Below, in pieces: positions 23,884 through 35,203 of a DNA stretch of 64,000 bases. The stretch is from Omphiscola glabra. Taxonomy: Eukaryota > Mollusca > Gastropoda > Lymnaeidae. The DNA is taken from contig OZ024795.1 in assembly GCA_964017045.1 (NCBI GenBank), positions 29,302,366 to 29,366,365 of the forward strand, in the 5' to 3' direction. Both the position numbers and the translations under genes were made by a program. Within the stretch, counting starts at the first letter, position 1; every line of letters begins with the position of its first letter. The notes below the pieces were generated by a model. The model was not told the origin of the DNA. It did no database searches and worked only from the letters and a program-made list of their open reading frames with translations.

Positions 23884-24025
23884 TTAGATATAGGATGACG
23901 TATAGGATAACTTATAGGATGACTTATATGATGATTTGTATGATGACTTATAGGATGACTTACAGGACGTCTTAAAAGACGACAAATATAATGACTTATA
24001 GTATGACCTACAAGATGACTTGTAG
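23884..24025. repeat. ~15-bp GATGACTTATAG repeat
   Basis: About nine irregular copies of TATAGGATGACTTA. Confidence 0.8.
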
Positions 24026-24179
24026 CTTATTTTTATTAAAAAGCAATACAACTAACAGCTTTCAAAATATTTCATCAAATATCTTTAGCAATCGACTCTG
24101 GAATTATGTTACACCACTGGCCAATGACCTATGACCGCATAACAGAGCACCGACACAAAGGACCAGAACTGTTACATTT

Positions 24180-24285
24180 TCAACTTAAAGCATGGAGTCA
24201 TGTGACCATTTCGACCAGGCTTACAACTCTTGTCAACTTAAAGCATGCAATCTTGTGACCATTACGACCAGGCTAACATCTCATG
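24180..24285. repeat. 53-bp tandem duplication
   Basis: Two copies 53 bp apart, starting CAACTTAAAGCATG at 24181 and 24234. Confidence 0.85.
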
Positions 24286-25819
24286 GAGGCTATAAGAAAC
24301 GACCGACTCAATGAGAATCCTCGAAGAACTTTTAAAAATATCTCACCAAAGGTTTGGACAGACATTGGTAAAGTAACTATTGAAATGCCAGACAGTTTGG
24401 GGGGGGGGGGGTCCAAAAAGACATTTCCTTTAACAAATAAGACGTTTAAATGGGCTTGACCAGGATATGACCAGGCGCGGGCACGTGACACCAATTTCTC
24501 AAAGTGACTCGAATGAGTCGGTATCGGAAATATTATAAATTATAACGCCACGTGACTGGCATTATATTTAGAGGACTGGGCAATACTGGTCATTATTATT
24601 ATTTTTTTTTAAAATCCAACCGAATGTGATTTGTGTATGGTGAGGGGGAGTGGGTGTGGGAGAGAGTGTGTGGAGCGAGTGTTTTGGAGGGAGGGGGTTA
24701 CAATGCAAAAGAAGACCCCCGCGTCACTTTATTTTTCTAATGAGGAGTTGCGCAGATGGCGCAAAGAAGTTCAATGGGGAGATATCATTGTTCTCATTGA
24801 AATGGAAAACAATATCAGTTACACGAGCCGTGAGCCTCGCCGTTGTCTCCAGTTTTGTACCAGACCCGTCAGAACAAAGCGACCTCGGGGCTGCGTGCGG
24901 GTTTATTAAAATCTCACACAAACGGAAACGTCACGAAGGGGAGACAAGAAATACGACAAACTAGTGAGGGATGGGGAGTGTGGGTGGATGGGGGGGGGGG
25001 TGCGATTGGATGGCGGAAGATTTTCCAATAGGATAAGACAGGCGCCTCGACTGTGACGTAATTCATCGGGTCCCCCAGATTTGAGTTTGTTGTCTCTGGT
25101 TATAGAGAGAGAGAGACTACGGTGTTTGAACTGGTCAAGAATTATGCTGCTCAGTTTCAATGTGCGCAATCAGTCCGGTTGTCTGGTCTGTTTGGACAAC
25201 TAGTGACATAAATTAGTGGATTATAAAAAAGAATGGTATTTGAAGTAAAGGGGGAAAGCATTTGTTTGGCGGAGTTGTAAAAATTGCTTTGTATTTTGTT
25301 AAAATTAGATTCTTGAGAGAAACAAAGAGATAATACACATTTTTTTTTGAGAAAATGACAGGTCATTATAACACGTTCGATTTCCGCATACTGTCAAGGG
25401 CTTTGCAATGAAATTATGTATTAGACTGTAAGTTGTGTGACATCAGGCAGCCAATGATTCGTAACGCAATGAGAACAATGCCGACACTACTGGTCAATAT
25501 GTCTCAATAAAACTAGGAGACGCATACTAAATATCAGTCTACTGTGACAGACACATCACTTGGTGAGGGACGCTGTACAAAATAAGTAAGTGGGCGCACC
25601 ATTACCGCTGGCCATTGCCCCACACTTAATGAACGGGCATCCCATACCAGGACAATTTGACACGAAACTCAGAGCATTGTGACCTCACATCACTAAAAGC
25701 CTCAAAGTCTTCTAATAACCCCCTTCAAATACGAGGCCAGGCAACATGCTATAGGACGAGTAACTCTGACACACTCAAGTCATTAGTTAATGCTCTTGCT
25801 GGTTTCGTTTATCATTGTG
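24286..25819. other. Unique intronic sequence
   Basis: No exon. G runs at 24401-24412 and 24991-25000; GA run near 25105. Overlapping frames at 24631-24964 lack any recognised motif. Confidence 0.5.
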
Positions 25820-26092
25820 GACACTGGTTTTCCATTTAAAACACTTGCTTGCCATTTAAAACACTGGCTTCCTATTTAAAACACTGGCTTCCTAATAAAA
25901 AACACTGGCTTCCTATTTAAGACCCTGGCTTCCTATTTAAGACCCTGGTTTCCTATTTAAGACACTGAATTTCTATTTAAGACACTGGCTTTCTATTTAA
26001 GACCCTGGCTTCTAATTTAAGACCATGGCTTCCTATTTAAGACCCTGGTTTCCTATTTAAGACCCTGGCTTCCAATTGGACACTAGCTTCCT
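25820..26092. repeat. 20-bp minisatellite, ~13 copies
   Basis: Unit CTGGCTTCCTATTTAAGACC, with AAACA versus GACCC variants that cluster at opposite ends of the array. Confidence 0.94.
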
Positions 26093-26123
26093 ATATGTTG
26101 AATATGGGTTGTGTTACCTACAC

Positions 26124-26252
26124 CAGCGTTTCTCAAACTTTTAAGTTTAGCACGCCTCATTGCAGGTTTATTAAGTTATATTTTCTTTTAACCATAAATA
26201 TGCACGTTGTGCGGACCGGAAACGTAAGGCTCGCGGACCAGGACTGGCGCTG
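26124..26252. mobile_element. 129-bp non-autonomous hAT-like element
   Basis: Starts CAGCGTTTCTCAAAC and ends GACTGGCGCTG. The flanking 8-mers ACCTACAC (26116-26123) and ATCTGCAC (26253-26260) agree at six positions, consistent with an aged target duplication. Non-coding. Confidence 0.6.
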
Positions 26253-26262
26253 ATCTGCACAA

Positions 26263-26490
26263 GAGTCTATGTCTTCATTCACTCAAGGGTCTACCTCTTC
26301 ATCTACCCAACAGTCTACATCTTCATCTACCCAACATGTTCTACATCTTCATCTACGCAATGGTCTACATCTTCATCTACCCAATGATCTACATCTTCAT
26401 CTACCCAACATGGTCTACATCTTCATCTACCCAATGGTCTACATCTTCATCTACCCAATGGTCTACATCTTCATCTACACAAAGGTCTAT
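26263..26490. repeat. 24-bp minisatellite
   Basis: About nine copies of TCTACATCTTCATCTACCCA + ATGG, with occasional 2-bp insertions that change frame. Confidence 0.93.
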
Positions 26491-26494
26491 ACAC

Positions 26495-27396
26495 CATGCA
26501 CTAAACAAATCCTAGGTGAAGTTCGGGACATGTTTCATCGCCATCATTTTTTGATAAGGTGCGTCATCTAAACGATGTTGAGAGAAAACTTCCCAATAAA
26601 TCTGATGCCACAGCCGTGTGGGTGAAGGAGTCTTGATATCATCTACTCGTGTACGTACAACTATAAGACGTGAATTTTAAACCTATTTGACCATGCGCCA
26701 CTTTCTATGGACATGGCTATCTACTGCAAGTAAATCAAAGCGAATCAACTCCGGACGTAGCCGGCTAATCGAGGGGGCAATAAATTAATACGGACAGATG
26801 GGTAGGGAGTGGACACACGCAAAGGCGTGGACAATGGGGACCGTTTCAGTCAACACACTGGGACATGTCGGACAGGCCTGCATGACTGAATCATATTACC
26901 CTTCAGAGGTCCGGTGTCCTGCCTTAATGAAAAACGCGCCTGAGATTGTCACGCTTTAGGAAATTGGGGACCTTTCCAACACCAGGCCAGGAATATGGCG
27001 ATGTTCTCCGAATTGAGGCGAGAAAATATTGCAGTTCAGATTGAGAAAATAACCGAGGGTCAAATGAATCATATTTACAGCAAATTAAATATAATAAAAC
27101 TCAGCGCATTAGAAATGTCATAACATATTGTAAGATATTAACTTTAATATGTTCAGGGTTATTTTAACAAAGTAACGAATATCGAAATGATGTCATTCGA
27201 TATGACAATGAATGGCGACCGTAACTACTCAAACACTACCAATTCACTTGGAAGTCATGAATGTCTTTATATCTAAAAAAAACATTAATTTATTCATGTG
27301 TTTCGAATTAGTTCATTGTGCTAATGAAATTTTTTAATTTTTTTTTTTACAGATTTCTGTCAATTTGTTTCGTTAGTGTTTTGACTTTTAATTTTC

Positions 27397-27435
<39 letters not shown>

Positions 27436-28065
27436 AAAAAAAGGAATGAGACGTCCCCACCCCCCACGCACATTTTGTTTCTACCCCAAACTCCTCACAA
27501 AATAGTTACTTCAAAATCATCAAAATCTCTCCAGTAAAATGGAGGGTATCGTGTCTCCAGACAAGGGGGCGCTATCCTATTACACGACTATATGACGAGT
27601 TCGCACGCGTATCTTTGACTGAAGTCACAATCATGAACTTTTATTTGATACATTTTTAACCAACCCCCCAAACCCCCTCTCGGCTTTATTATTTATTTCA
27701 TGAAAGCCACCGCCTTGAGGTCATCGAGAGATCAGCGTTTAACCAAGACAGAAACAGATTCAGTTGGACACGGTTAATTGCCTGACCTGGTAATAACGTA
27801 CGGGGGCACGGGGAAATAGCACGTGGCGCAACAAAAATCAATCGATGAATGAAATTAAAATATTTTCTGGATAAACCGTTTTATTGGTACTAGCACTAGC
27901 CCCAGTCAACGATATTCAATGTACTACCAGTATTCAACAATATTCAATGTACTACCAGTAGTCAATCATATGCATTTAAGAACAGCCAAAGATAATATTT
28001 AAAGAAAAACATATTTCCCAATCTAATCTCATTAAAGATTTACTTATGATATCTGATGGCTGAAT
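26495..28065. other. Unique sequence with a long poly(A)
   Basis: No exon. An A run of about 34 starts near 27397. No gene-like sequence upstream identifies it as a processed pseudogene. Confidence 0.5.
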
Positions 28066-28105
28066 TTTTTTGTGACTTTTTTTTTCCTGTGACTTTTTTT
28101 TTCCT
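28066..28105. repeat. TTTTTCCTGTGAC repeat, short copy
   Basis: Two to three units of TGTGACTTTTTTTTTCC directly before the hAT at 28111. The same motif forms the array at 32816. Confidence 0.75.
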
Positions 28106-28110
28106 ACAAT

Positions 28111-29715
28111 TAGGGGTCGCAAACCGGGATCCCGAATTTCGAAAATACCGGAATACCGGACATAATTCATGCTCGAAAATACCGGGATTGGATTTATGAA
28201 TTTATAATTTATATTCAATATTTTTTAAAATATTTTTTCTTAGTTTCCACGTCATAATTAAAGCAAGGCATAGCAATAATTTTTGAGATTTGCAAATCCA
28301 TCACACCACGTGTCACAAATTCAAAAAAAGCCGACCGATCTTTGTACTACTGTATCTTATTTGGCAAGAATCATGACGTTGTGAATAGTTTTGTTTTTTC
28401 ATCGTGCTTGTGTAGTGTGTAAGTGGAGACGAGTCACGACCTGAATGTACGGGAGGTAATCCATTGTTATGGCGCATGACTCAAATCACGGGGTCAACTT
28501 TTAATTAAAAAAAGAAAATGATGATTGCTTGATTTCTTTTAATTATGCCAAAAAACCTACAGATTAAAAAATATGAGTAAATCCGTATTTTGATAATCCA
28601 ATGCCTTAAGTTTAAGACACAGAAAAATAATGCTACTTCTATTTTGTGATAACAATATTAATAATTTATATTCAACTCATAATTGATTTTCTAGCTATTT
28701 TGTCTCAGGCTGAATTTCCCAGTTTGTATGTACCGTACCTAGCCAAAATGTACATGTCTGAATGTCCCAATTTGTCTGTACCATACTTAGTCAAACATTT
28801 ACGTGACAATTTAAACATTAAAAAAAAAAAAAAAAACGTTTTACATGTCAAACCAATTCGATTGAATTAATTTTTTTTTTTTATGATTTATTTTCCAAGG
28901 TTGATAGAAAGAAATGGAAGACCCTGAAAAAAAGAAACCAACATTTGAAAAGCATATGAAACTATCGGGAAAAAGACATCAGTGTTGTATTATTTCTTGA
29001 AAGCTACAGACAATCTCTCAGCTAACTGTATTAGATATAACAAGATATTTAAAACATTAGGAGGAACAACTTCAATCTCAATTAAAGTCTGCACATTCCA
29101 ATGATTACTTGGACGTATTTCTAAGGCCAGATTGCGACCAGATGCGAAAACATATCGTGGATATTCAAAAGCTTGGTCAGACAGTGGATTCCTCGTTGGA
29201 AATATCTTTGAACAATGAAATTGAACATCTTGGATCTGAGCTTGATGAACTTGAAGATACACTGCCGCTTAAGAGACAATTAGAAATTGAAATACAAAAG
29301 AAACTTCAGGCTTAGGATAATACTTCCAGACCAACGGATGGAGACATTGGTGCATTGGTAAAAATAGAAATGGTTTTATTTGAGAAAGGCGGTTCAAGAG
29401 GAAAATATCTAGAAATTACTTATGATAGCCTAAGGTCTATTCCTCCGACCAGTGAGGAGTCAGAGAAGGTGTTCTCGTCATCAGGTTACTTTTGTAACCA
29501 TTTGCGGCCAAAGTCAAATGACCAAACATTAGACACGTTGTCATTTGTACAATTTCATTATTTAAATTGGACCAAAGATTAAAACAACACTTTTTATTTT
29601 AATATTTGATTAATAAAAATTCTCTAAATATCGAAAATACCGGGATTCCGGTATTCGTAATCTTCAATATCGAAAATACCGGTTTTGGCAAAAGCGACAG
29701 GTTTTGCGACCCCTA
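28111..29715 (+). mobile_element. 1.6-kb internally deleted hAT transposon
   Basis: Ends TAGGGGTCGCAAACCGG and (inverted) TAGGGGTCGCAAAACC, with AAAATACCGG repeated in both subterminal regions. The 8-bp target duplication CCTACAAT is exact (28103-28110 and 29716-29723). It encodes a BED-finger remnant and the hAT C-terminal dimerisation region but lacks the catalytic core, so it is a deletion derivative. Confidence 0.92.
28914..29582 (+). pseudogene. hAT transposase fragments
   Basis: The ATG at 28914 starts a 28-codon frame (EDPEKKKPTFEKHMKL). A +1 shift then gives a BED-finger remnant (NCIRYNKIFKTLGGTTS; the second Cys is Tyr). Acidic helical segments follow (EHLGSELDELED, stop near 29313). 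The last frame ends with the hAT C-terminal signature: YDSLRSIPPTSEESEKVFSS, GYFCNHLRPK and TLDTLSFVQFHYLNW, stopping at 29580-29582. PTSEESEKVFSSSG is the diagnostic hAT dimerisation motif (usually ERVFS). Everything between the finger and this region, including the catalytic Asp and Glu segments, is missing. Confidence 0.85.
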
Positions 29716-29724
29716 CCTACAATC

Positions 29725-30720
29725 GTGGTGGGCTACAGTTAGAACATCGTTACGGCTACAGAGCTATGAGATGGGCTACAGACATATTATAGAGCATTCC
29801 TACACTGTAACATGCAATCACATAGATACACACACACACGCAGATACACTGAGATACACATACAGGCACACTCAGAAACAAACAGACAGACACACACACA
29901 CGGGCAGACGCAATTCCTTCCATCCAAAGTGTCAGCCCCCGTTGGTGAGTCGGAAACAAGTCACCCAAAAAAGTAGCACATTACCATCGCTCACCAAAAG
30001 TAGCACATTAGCATAACCAGGAAACTACTCACGGCGGTGACTAACGACACAAGATAAACAGGGGGAGACAACTCATTGAAAATATCACAAACTTATGCGC
30101 ATATTTCTCCGCTTGTCCCCCCATTCGAATCACTTGTTCATTTTCCCGGAGCTGCTCTCGACGGGAGAAACCGTTGCAAATCAGGAGAGAGTGCAAGAGA
30201 CACTATCCCCAAGCAGCTCATTTCTCCCTGGAGTGAAAACTAAACGGTAATTTAATGGCAACTCCCCCTTCTCCCCTTAAAAATCCTATTTTAAAAGTAG
30301 GGGGTGGGTGGGGTACGGGTTTGTCCTACGACGCTCTGGGGGCAAGTCATAGTAAATCTATCACTTACAGCCGTGGTGTGGGTGCATTTCAGTAAAACTT
30401 GTCTCGTCCTCCGAGTGATTTGGCAGCGTAGGGATTCGGAGAGCAGGCGAGGGAGGGACTAAATAATGATTGGAACGCGACGTCTCGTTCTTCACAATAA
30501 TGTTAAAACAACTCATTACAAAGTGATCGAACTGTAATCTGTGTGTCCAGCTTGACCAGCACTTGGAGGACTGATGTGTTGAGTCACTGTAGGGAGGAAA
30601 TGGTTCACATTATTATTTTGTTAAAAACATTAAGTCATAAGCAATGTCAAAAGTCAATCCGCCATCTTGATCAAATAAATCAACACTTCAACCGGTAGTA
30701 GCGAAACGATTTCACTAAAT
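29725..30720. other. Unique intronic sequence
   Basis: No exon. ACACACAG-rich stretch at 29827-29905. 30090-30250 is unique and not repetitive. Confidence 0.5.
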
Positions 30721-31431
30721 GAACTCAAACAAGGTGCTAGAAGACATGTCACAAACCAGGTGGTAGAAGACATGTCACAAACAAGGTGCTAGTAGACATG
30801 TCACAAACCAGGTGCTGGAAGAAATGTCACAAACAAGGCGCTAAAGGACATGTTCCAAAACAGGTGTTAGAAGACATGTCACAAACAAGGTGCTAGTAGA
30901 CATGTCACAAACAAGGTGCTAGAAGACATGTCACAAACAAGGTGCTAGAAGACATGTCCCAAACAAGGTGCTAGAAGACATGTCACAAACAAGGTGCTAG
31001 AAGACATGTCACAAACAAGGCGCTAGAACACATGTCACAAACAAGGTGCTAGAAGACATGTCACAAACAAGGTGCTAGAAGACATGTCACAAACAAGGCG
31101 CTAGAAGACATGTCACAAACAAGGTGCTAGAAGACATGTCACAAACAAGGTGCTAAAAGACATGTCCCAAACAAGGTGCTAGAAGACATGTCACAAACCA
31201 GGTTCTATAGGACATGTCCCAAACAAGGCGCTAAAGGACATGTCCCATACAAGGTACTAGAAGACATGTCACAAACCAGGTTCTAAAGGACATGTCCCAC
31301 TCAAGGCGCTAAAGGACATGTCCCAAACAAGGTGCTAGAAGACATGTCACAAACCAGGTGCTAAAGGACATGTCCCATACAAGGTACTAGAAGACGTGTC
31401 CCAAGCAAGGTGCTGAAAGAGATGTCCTATT
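30721..31431. repeat. 26-bp minisatellite, ~27 copies
   Basis: Unit ACAAACAAGGTGCTAGAAGA + CATGTC. Variants AAAGGACATGTCCC cluster after 31200. Every copy carries the palindrome GACATGTC. Confidence 0.96.
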
Positions 31432-31434
31432 GTC

Positions 31435-32815
31435 ATGTTTTTGAGGTTATCCGACAATATCATGATAGTCCAAACATTTAACACCCTGGAGGCTTATCTT
31501 AAACCATCATGAAAGTCGCTTCGTGTGTCGGAAAGCATATGACATACACCCAAGTCTATAATTAAGTTTTCGTATGTGACCAGTACGCTAATGTCGTATG
31601 TGAAAAGTACGCTAATGTCAGATGACACGCCCCCCCCAACCAAAAAAAAAACAAACCTGACATTACATATTTAATCCCATGGGGTGGTGTGTTTGTTGTC
31701 AACAATGAAATAAAATACTGTGTCAAGACAGCGGACACACGGCCCGATCGTGGTCGCCTGGTCAAATACACCTGGCCGACAGGTAAACAGCACTTGATCT
31801 GGATCTCCGCGAGAGGACAAAGAGGAAGAGGTCAGTCCCAGAGTCAATAATCCAAGCCAGGACACTGGTCAGACATTTGACACGGGGCCATGATTGAAGA
31901 CCAGGGGGGCCACGGGTTTATTGAAAATCTTCGACTCTTACTCGCTGGTATAAATTCCAGAGCCAGACATTAGAAGTCCAGATATCGCTTTTGTTGGTTT
32001 CACTTTCACAGTTAAACCCCAAGACGGAAAGAATTATTACATGGCGCTGAAAGTTTCAGAGTAATTAAAACAAAGCCTCAGAGACAAAGATGCGAGTCGA
32101 TTATGTTCGATGTTTTCGCTACTATATATAATTGAAGTAACGTTGGTGTTAATCCAACGACATGGCCCCATGTTGTAGGTTTTGTATGTACAAATGTCCC
32201 AGAAAAAATGTCTTAAAAAAACCCATGTTATTAGTCCTAATTTTAATTTGCTATAAATGTTTATGATAGACTTAACATCAGTAAATGCAGCGGTGGGTTG
32301 GAGCCGGTTCGGTCAGGTTCGTGCGAACCGTTAGTTCAAAATAATAAATATGACTGACTGTGGCGGTGACCGATATGGCATAAGGGGACATACTAACTGC
32401 GAACCCTTTGTTACGAATTTGGCAATAAACCGCTGAGTAAATGGAACAAAAAATTCACAGGAAGAAAAGTGATAGGAAGAAAATAACATAATATGACAAT
32501 CGGGAAGATCAGGGGCGAGAATCAATACAATCTTTTTGTGGGAGAGCTTCATCTCTGTCCGATCTCTTCCCACCATGAGATGTTATTCAATCTGTGATAT
32601 TCATGTTTATTGGTTTCATGCATAGCAACGTAACTAATTATGAATAAATCATATAATTAAATATGTGATTATTATATGTATACATAACACACACATTTAA
32701 TCCCAAAAGAGAGTCAAACCACGATGAAAATGCGAGCCGTCTCTTACATCTACTGATGGCTTTAATAAACACTTATTATATGGACTTAGAAATAAAATTA
32801 CGATTATTAGAAGGT
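31435..32815. other. Unique intronic sequence
   Basis: No exon. 32288-32335 begins CAGCGGTGGGTTGGAGCCGG with CGGTTCG/CGAACCG inverted words and may be one end of an old transposon; no second end was found. Confidence 0.45.
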
Positions 32816-32968
32816 TTACTGTGACTTTATTTCAAGTGATTTTATTTCCTGTGACTTTATTCCATATGACTTTATTTCCTGGCAAAACACGTGACTTTTT
32901 TTCCGTGATTTGTTTTTTCCTGTGACTTTTTTTTCCTGTGACTTTTTTCCTGTGACTTTTTTCGACAC
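32816..32968. repeat. ~17-bp TTTCCTGTGACTTT repeat
   Basis: About nine imperfect copies. Shares its unit with the short array at 28066, 4.7 kb away. Confidence 0.85.
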
Positions 32969-32969
32969 A

Positions 32970-33404
32970 TCGCGGTAGACAGGTCGAAGTTTTAGACAGA
33001 TACTGCAAAGCTGATCAATATTTAAGTTAGCAGACACATGTTTGTTGGTTGTTGTGTCAACAAAATCTCCCCCAGACTCAGGTCAACAACCAACAAGTGG
33101 ACACAAGATTAGGCCTGGACTTTACGGCAGACACGACAAGGCGTAGACTGCATAGACCGATAGTGTCGCATAGCAGTGATTCTCAACCGGAACGCCCCGT
33201 AGCCTTTGGTATCCACAAGAAATCACTAATAGTACCACGGCTTGATTGTGGCAGCCATTACCACGGCTTGGTCGCGGCAGCCGTTACAATTGTGGCAGTC
33301 ATTAACAAGGGTTGATTGTGACATCAATTACAGTGGGTTAACACGGATTGACGTACTTTAATACTTGCATAAGTAAATCAGTAAAAGTTTACTACTTGAC
33401 CTGT
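32970..33404. other. Unique sequence
   Basis: No exon. CAGTGATTCTCAACCGG at 33174 resembles a hAT terminus without a partner. 33228-33340 has short ACCACGGCTTG repeats. Confidence 0.45.
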
Positions 33405-33865
33405 CTGCTTGTAGTTACGCACAGATCTCCTGTCTGATTGTATTCACTCACATATATCCGACTGCTTGTATTCACGCACGTATCTGCCGTCTGATTGTAT
33501 TCACGCACAGATCTACCGTCTGATTGTATTCACGCACATATCTACCGTCTGATTGTATTCACGCACATATCTACCGTCTGATTGTATTCACGCACAGATC
33601 TGGCGTCTGATTGTATGCACGCACATATCTTTCGTGTGCTTGTATTTACGCACATATCTTACCTCTACTTGTATTCACGCACAGATCTGCCGTCTGATTG
33701 TATAAACACACAGATCTGCCTTCTGCTTGTATCTCTGCACAGATTTGCCGTCTGATTGTATTCACGCACACATCTCCCATCTTCTTTTATTCATGCACAC
33801 ATCTGCCGTCTGATTGTATTCACTCACTAATCTGCCTTCTGCTTGTATTCACGCACACATCTACC
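33405..33865. repeat. 29-bp minisatellite, ~15 copies
   Basis: TGATTGTATTCACGCACAGA + TCTGCCGTC. Copies start at 33492, 33521 and 33550; more diverged toward both ends. Confidence 0.93.
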
Positions 33866-33869
33866 ATGT

Positions 33870-34550
33870 CTTTGTCTGTGTGATTTGATCATTTCGGGTT
33901 GGTACACTGGTACACACATGGGTACAGGAGAAAATATGTAATGTTTCGAAAGAAGATAATACAGTTTGTTGTACACAAAATGTACATTAAAATATGTCTT
34001 AGGGCGCGTGTCCGGATGCCCCCTAAACTACAAGTTGCCGCTGGGAAATTTGATAAGAAAATGCCCGCTCCCCACTAACCAAAGACGGAGCCCTGATTTG
34101 TGGACACTATTTACTGACACTAATACCAGACACGTTGTTATCTATGCCACATAACGTGTCCTCTGCCAAGGATCAGCAACACGTGGACCAGCTCCACAGA
34201 TTTATTAACGGTCTAAATTTCAATCCCTGTAAAATATAAACAGGACTCACGAGTTTCAACATCCCTAGGTAAACACTATCGAGGGTGGCAGGTGTCCTCT
34301 CTGTGACGCTGGGACAGTCCCGATAAGCAACACAATTAAACGGTTTTTGATTCTTCTGATACCACAATGAACAAAGTGAGTTTTTAGAAGGAAATACAAA
34401 CTCCAATGAGCAGTTTCTTAATAAAGGAAGAAGAAAGAATTTACAAGTAGATTACTTATTTTTTTAAAAAAAGCGGGGGCTTCTTGTAAAAATAAAATGA
34501 AATTTCAAAAGTGAAGTTATAAAATTTTGGATATGAATCTTTGAACATTC
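33870..34550. other. Unique intronic sequence
   Basis: No exon recognised. Confidence 0.5.
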
Positions 34551-34558
34551 ATCTACTA

Positions 34559-34775
34559 CAGGCCTGCACGACTCAAAGTGCAGCTGGTCGTAATACTTTA
34601 TGAAAAACTTGTGCGGGCCGTAATACTTTATGAAAAACTTGTGCGGGCCAAAAGATAATAGGACAGGGGCGAAAGCTATTAAGAAAATAATAATAATAAA
34701 GAATATTTCGTTACTTCGCTGACCGCCAAGTGGGTGCTGGCGGGCCGCATGCGGGCCCTATGTTGTGCAGGCCTG
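34559..34775. mobile_element. 217-bp hAT MITE
   Basis: Inverted ends CAGGCCTGCAC and GTGCAGGCCTG with an exact 8-bp target duplication ATCTACTA (34551-34558 and 34776-34783). Inside, a 36-bp segment (GTAATACTTTATGAAAAACT) is tandemly doubled. Non-coding. It sits 18 bp from the SPIN-like element. Confidence 0.88.
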
Positions 34776-34793
34776 ATCTACTATGTAGTAGAG

Positions 34794-34991
34794 CCGCGGT
34801 TCTCAACCCGTGGGTGGCGACCCCTTTGGGGATCGAATGACTCTTTCCCAGGGGTCGCCTAAGACCATAGGAAAACAAATTATACCCTACAGTTATGAAG
34901 TACCAACGAAAATAATTTTTTGTTTGGGGGTCGCCACAACACGAGGAACCGTGTTAAAGGGTCGCGGCATTAGGAAGGTTGGGAACCAATG
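34794..34991. mobile_element. SPIN-like non-autonomous hAT, near full length
   Basis: 198 bp from CCGCGGTTCTCAACCC to GGTTGGGAACCAATG. It matches the SPACE INVADERS short element as remembered across its length: GGCGACCCCTTTGGGGATCG, AGGGGTCGCCTAAGACCAT, TATGAAGTACCAACG, GGGGGTCGCCACAACACGAGG, AAAGGGTCGCGGCATTAGGA. Flanking 8-mers TAGTAGAG and AAGCAGAA are only a weak match, so the duplication is decayed. SPIN is a hAT family spread among tetrapods and some invertebrates by horizontal transfer. Confidence 0.8.
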
Positions 34992-35203
34992 AAGCAGAAA
35001 AATATGAATTTGCTGCCAGTGTCCCGTTTTATATCGGCCTATTTGAAGACTGCATTCTCTTTTTGCAATCTTTAATTACGCCACTTGTTCCACATCTCAG
35101 TATTGAATTATCAGGGTAAAATTGCATGTTTTCGGAAATCTCGTGACAAGGACGCTATTAACATTTTGTAGATTGGAATGTCTATAATTTCTGTGATTCT
35201 TTA

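Noticed and set aside
27390..27440. Processed pseudogene marked by the long poly(A)
   Set aside because: No coding remnant upstream and no flanking duplication visible.
32288..32340. Another hAT element beginning CAGCGGTGGGTTGG
   Set aside because: No opposite terminus or target duplication found, so borders cannot be supported.
33174..33240. SPIN or Buster terminus CAGTGATTCTCAACCGG
   Set aside because: Single end only; similarity is limited to about 15 bp.
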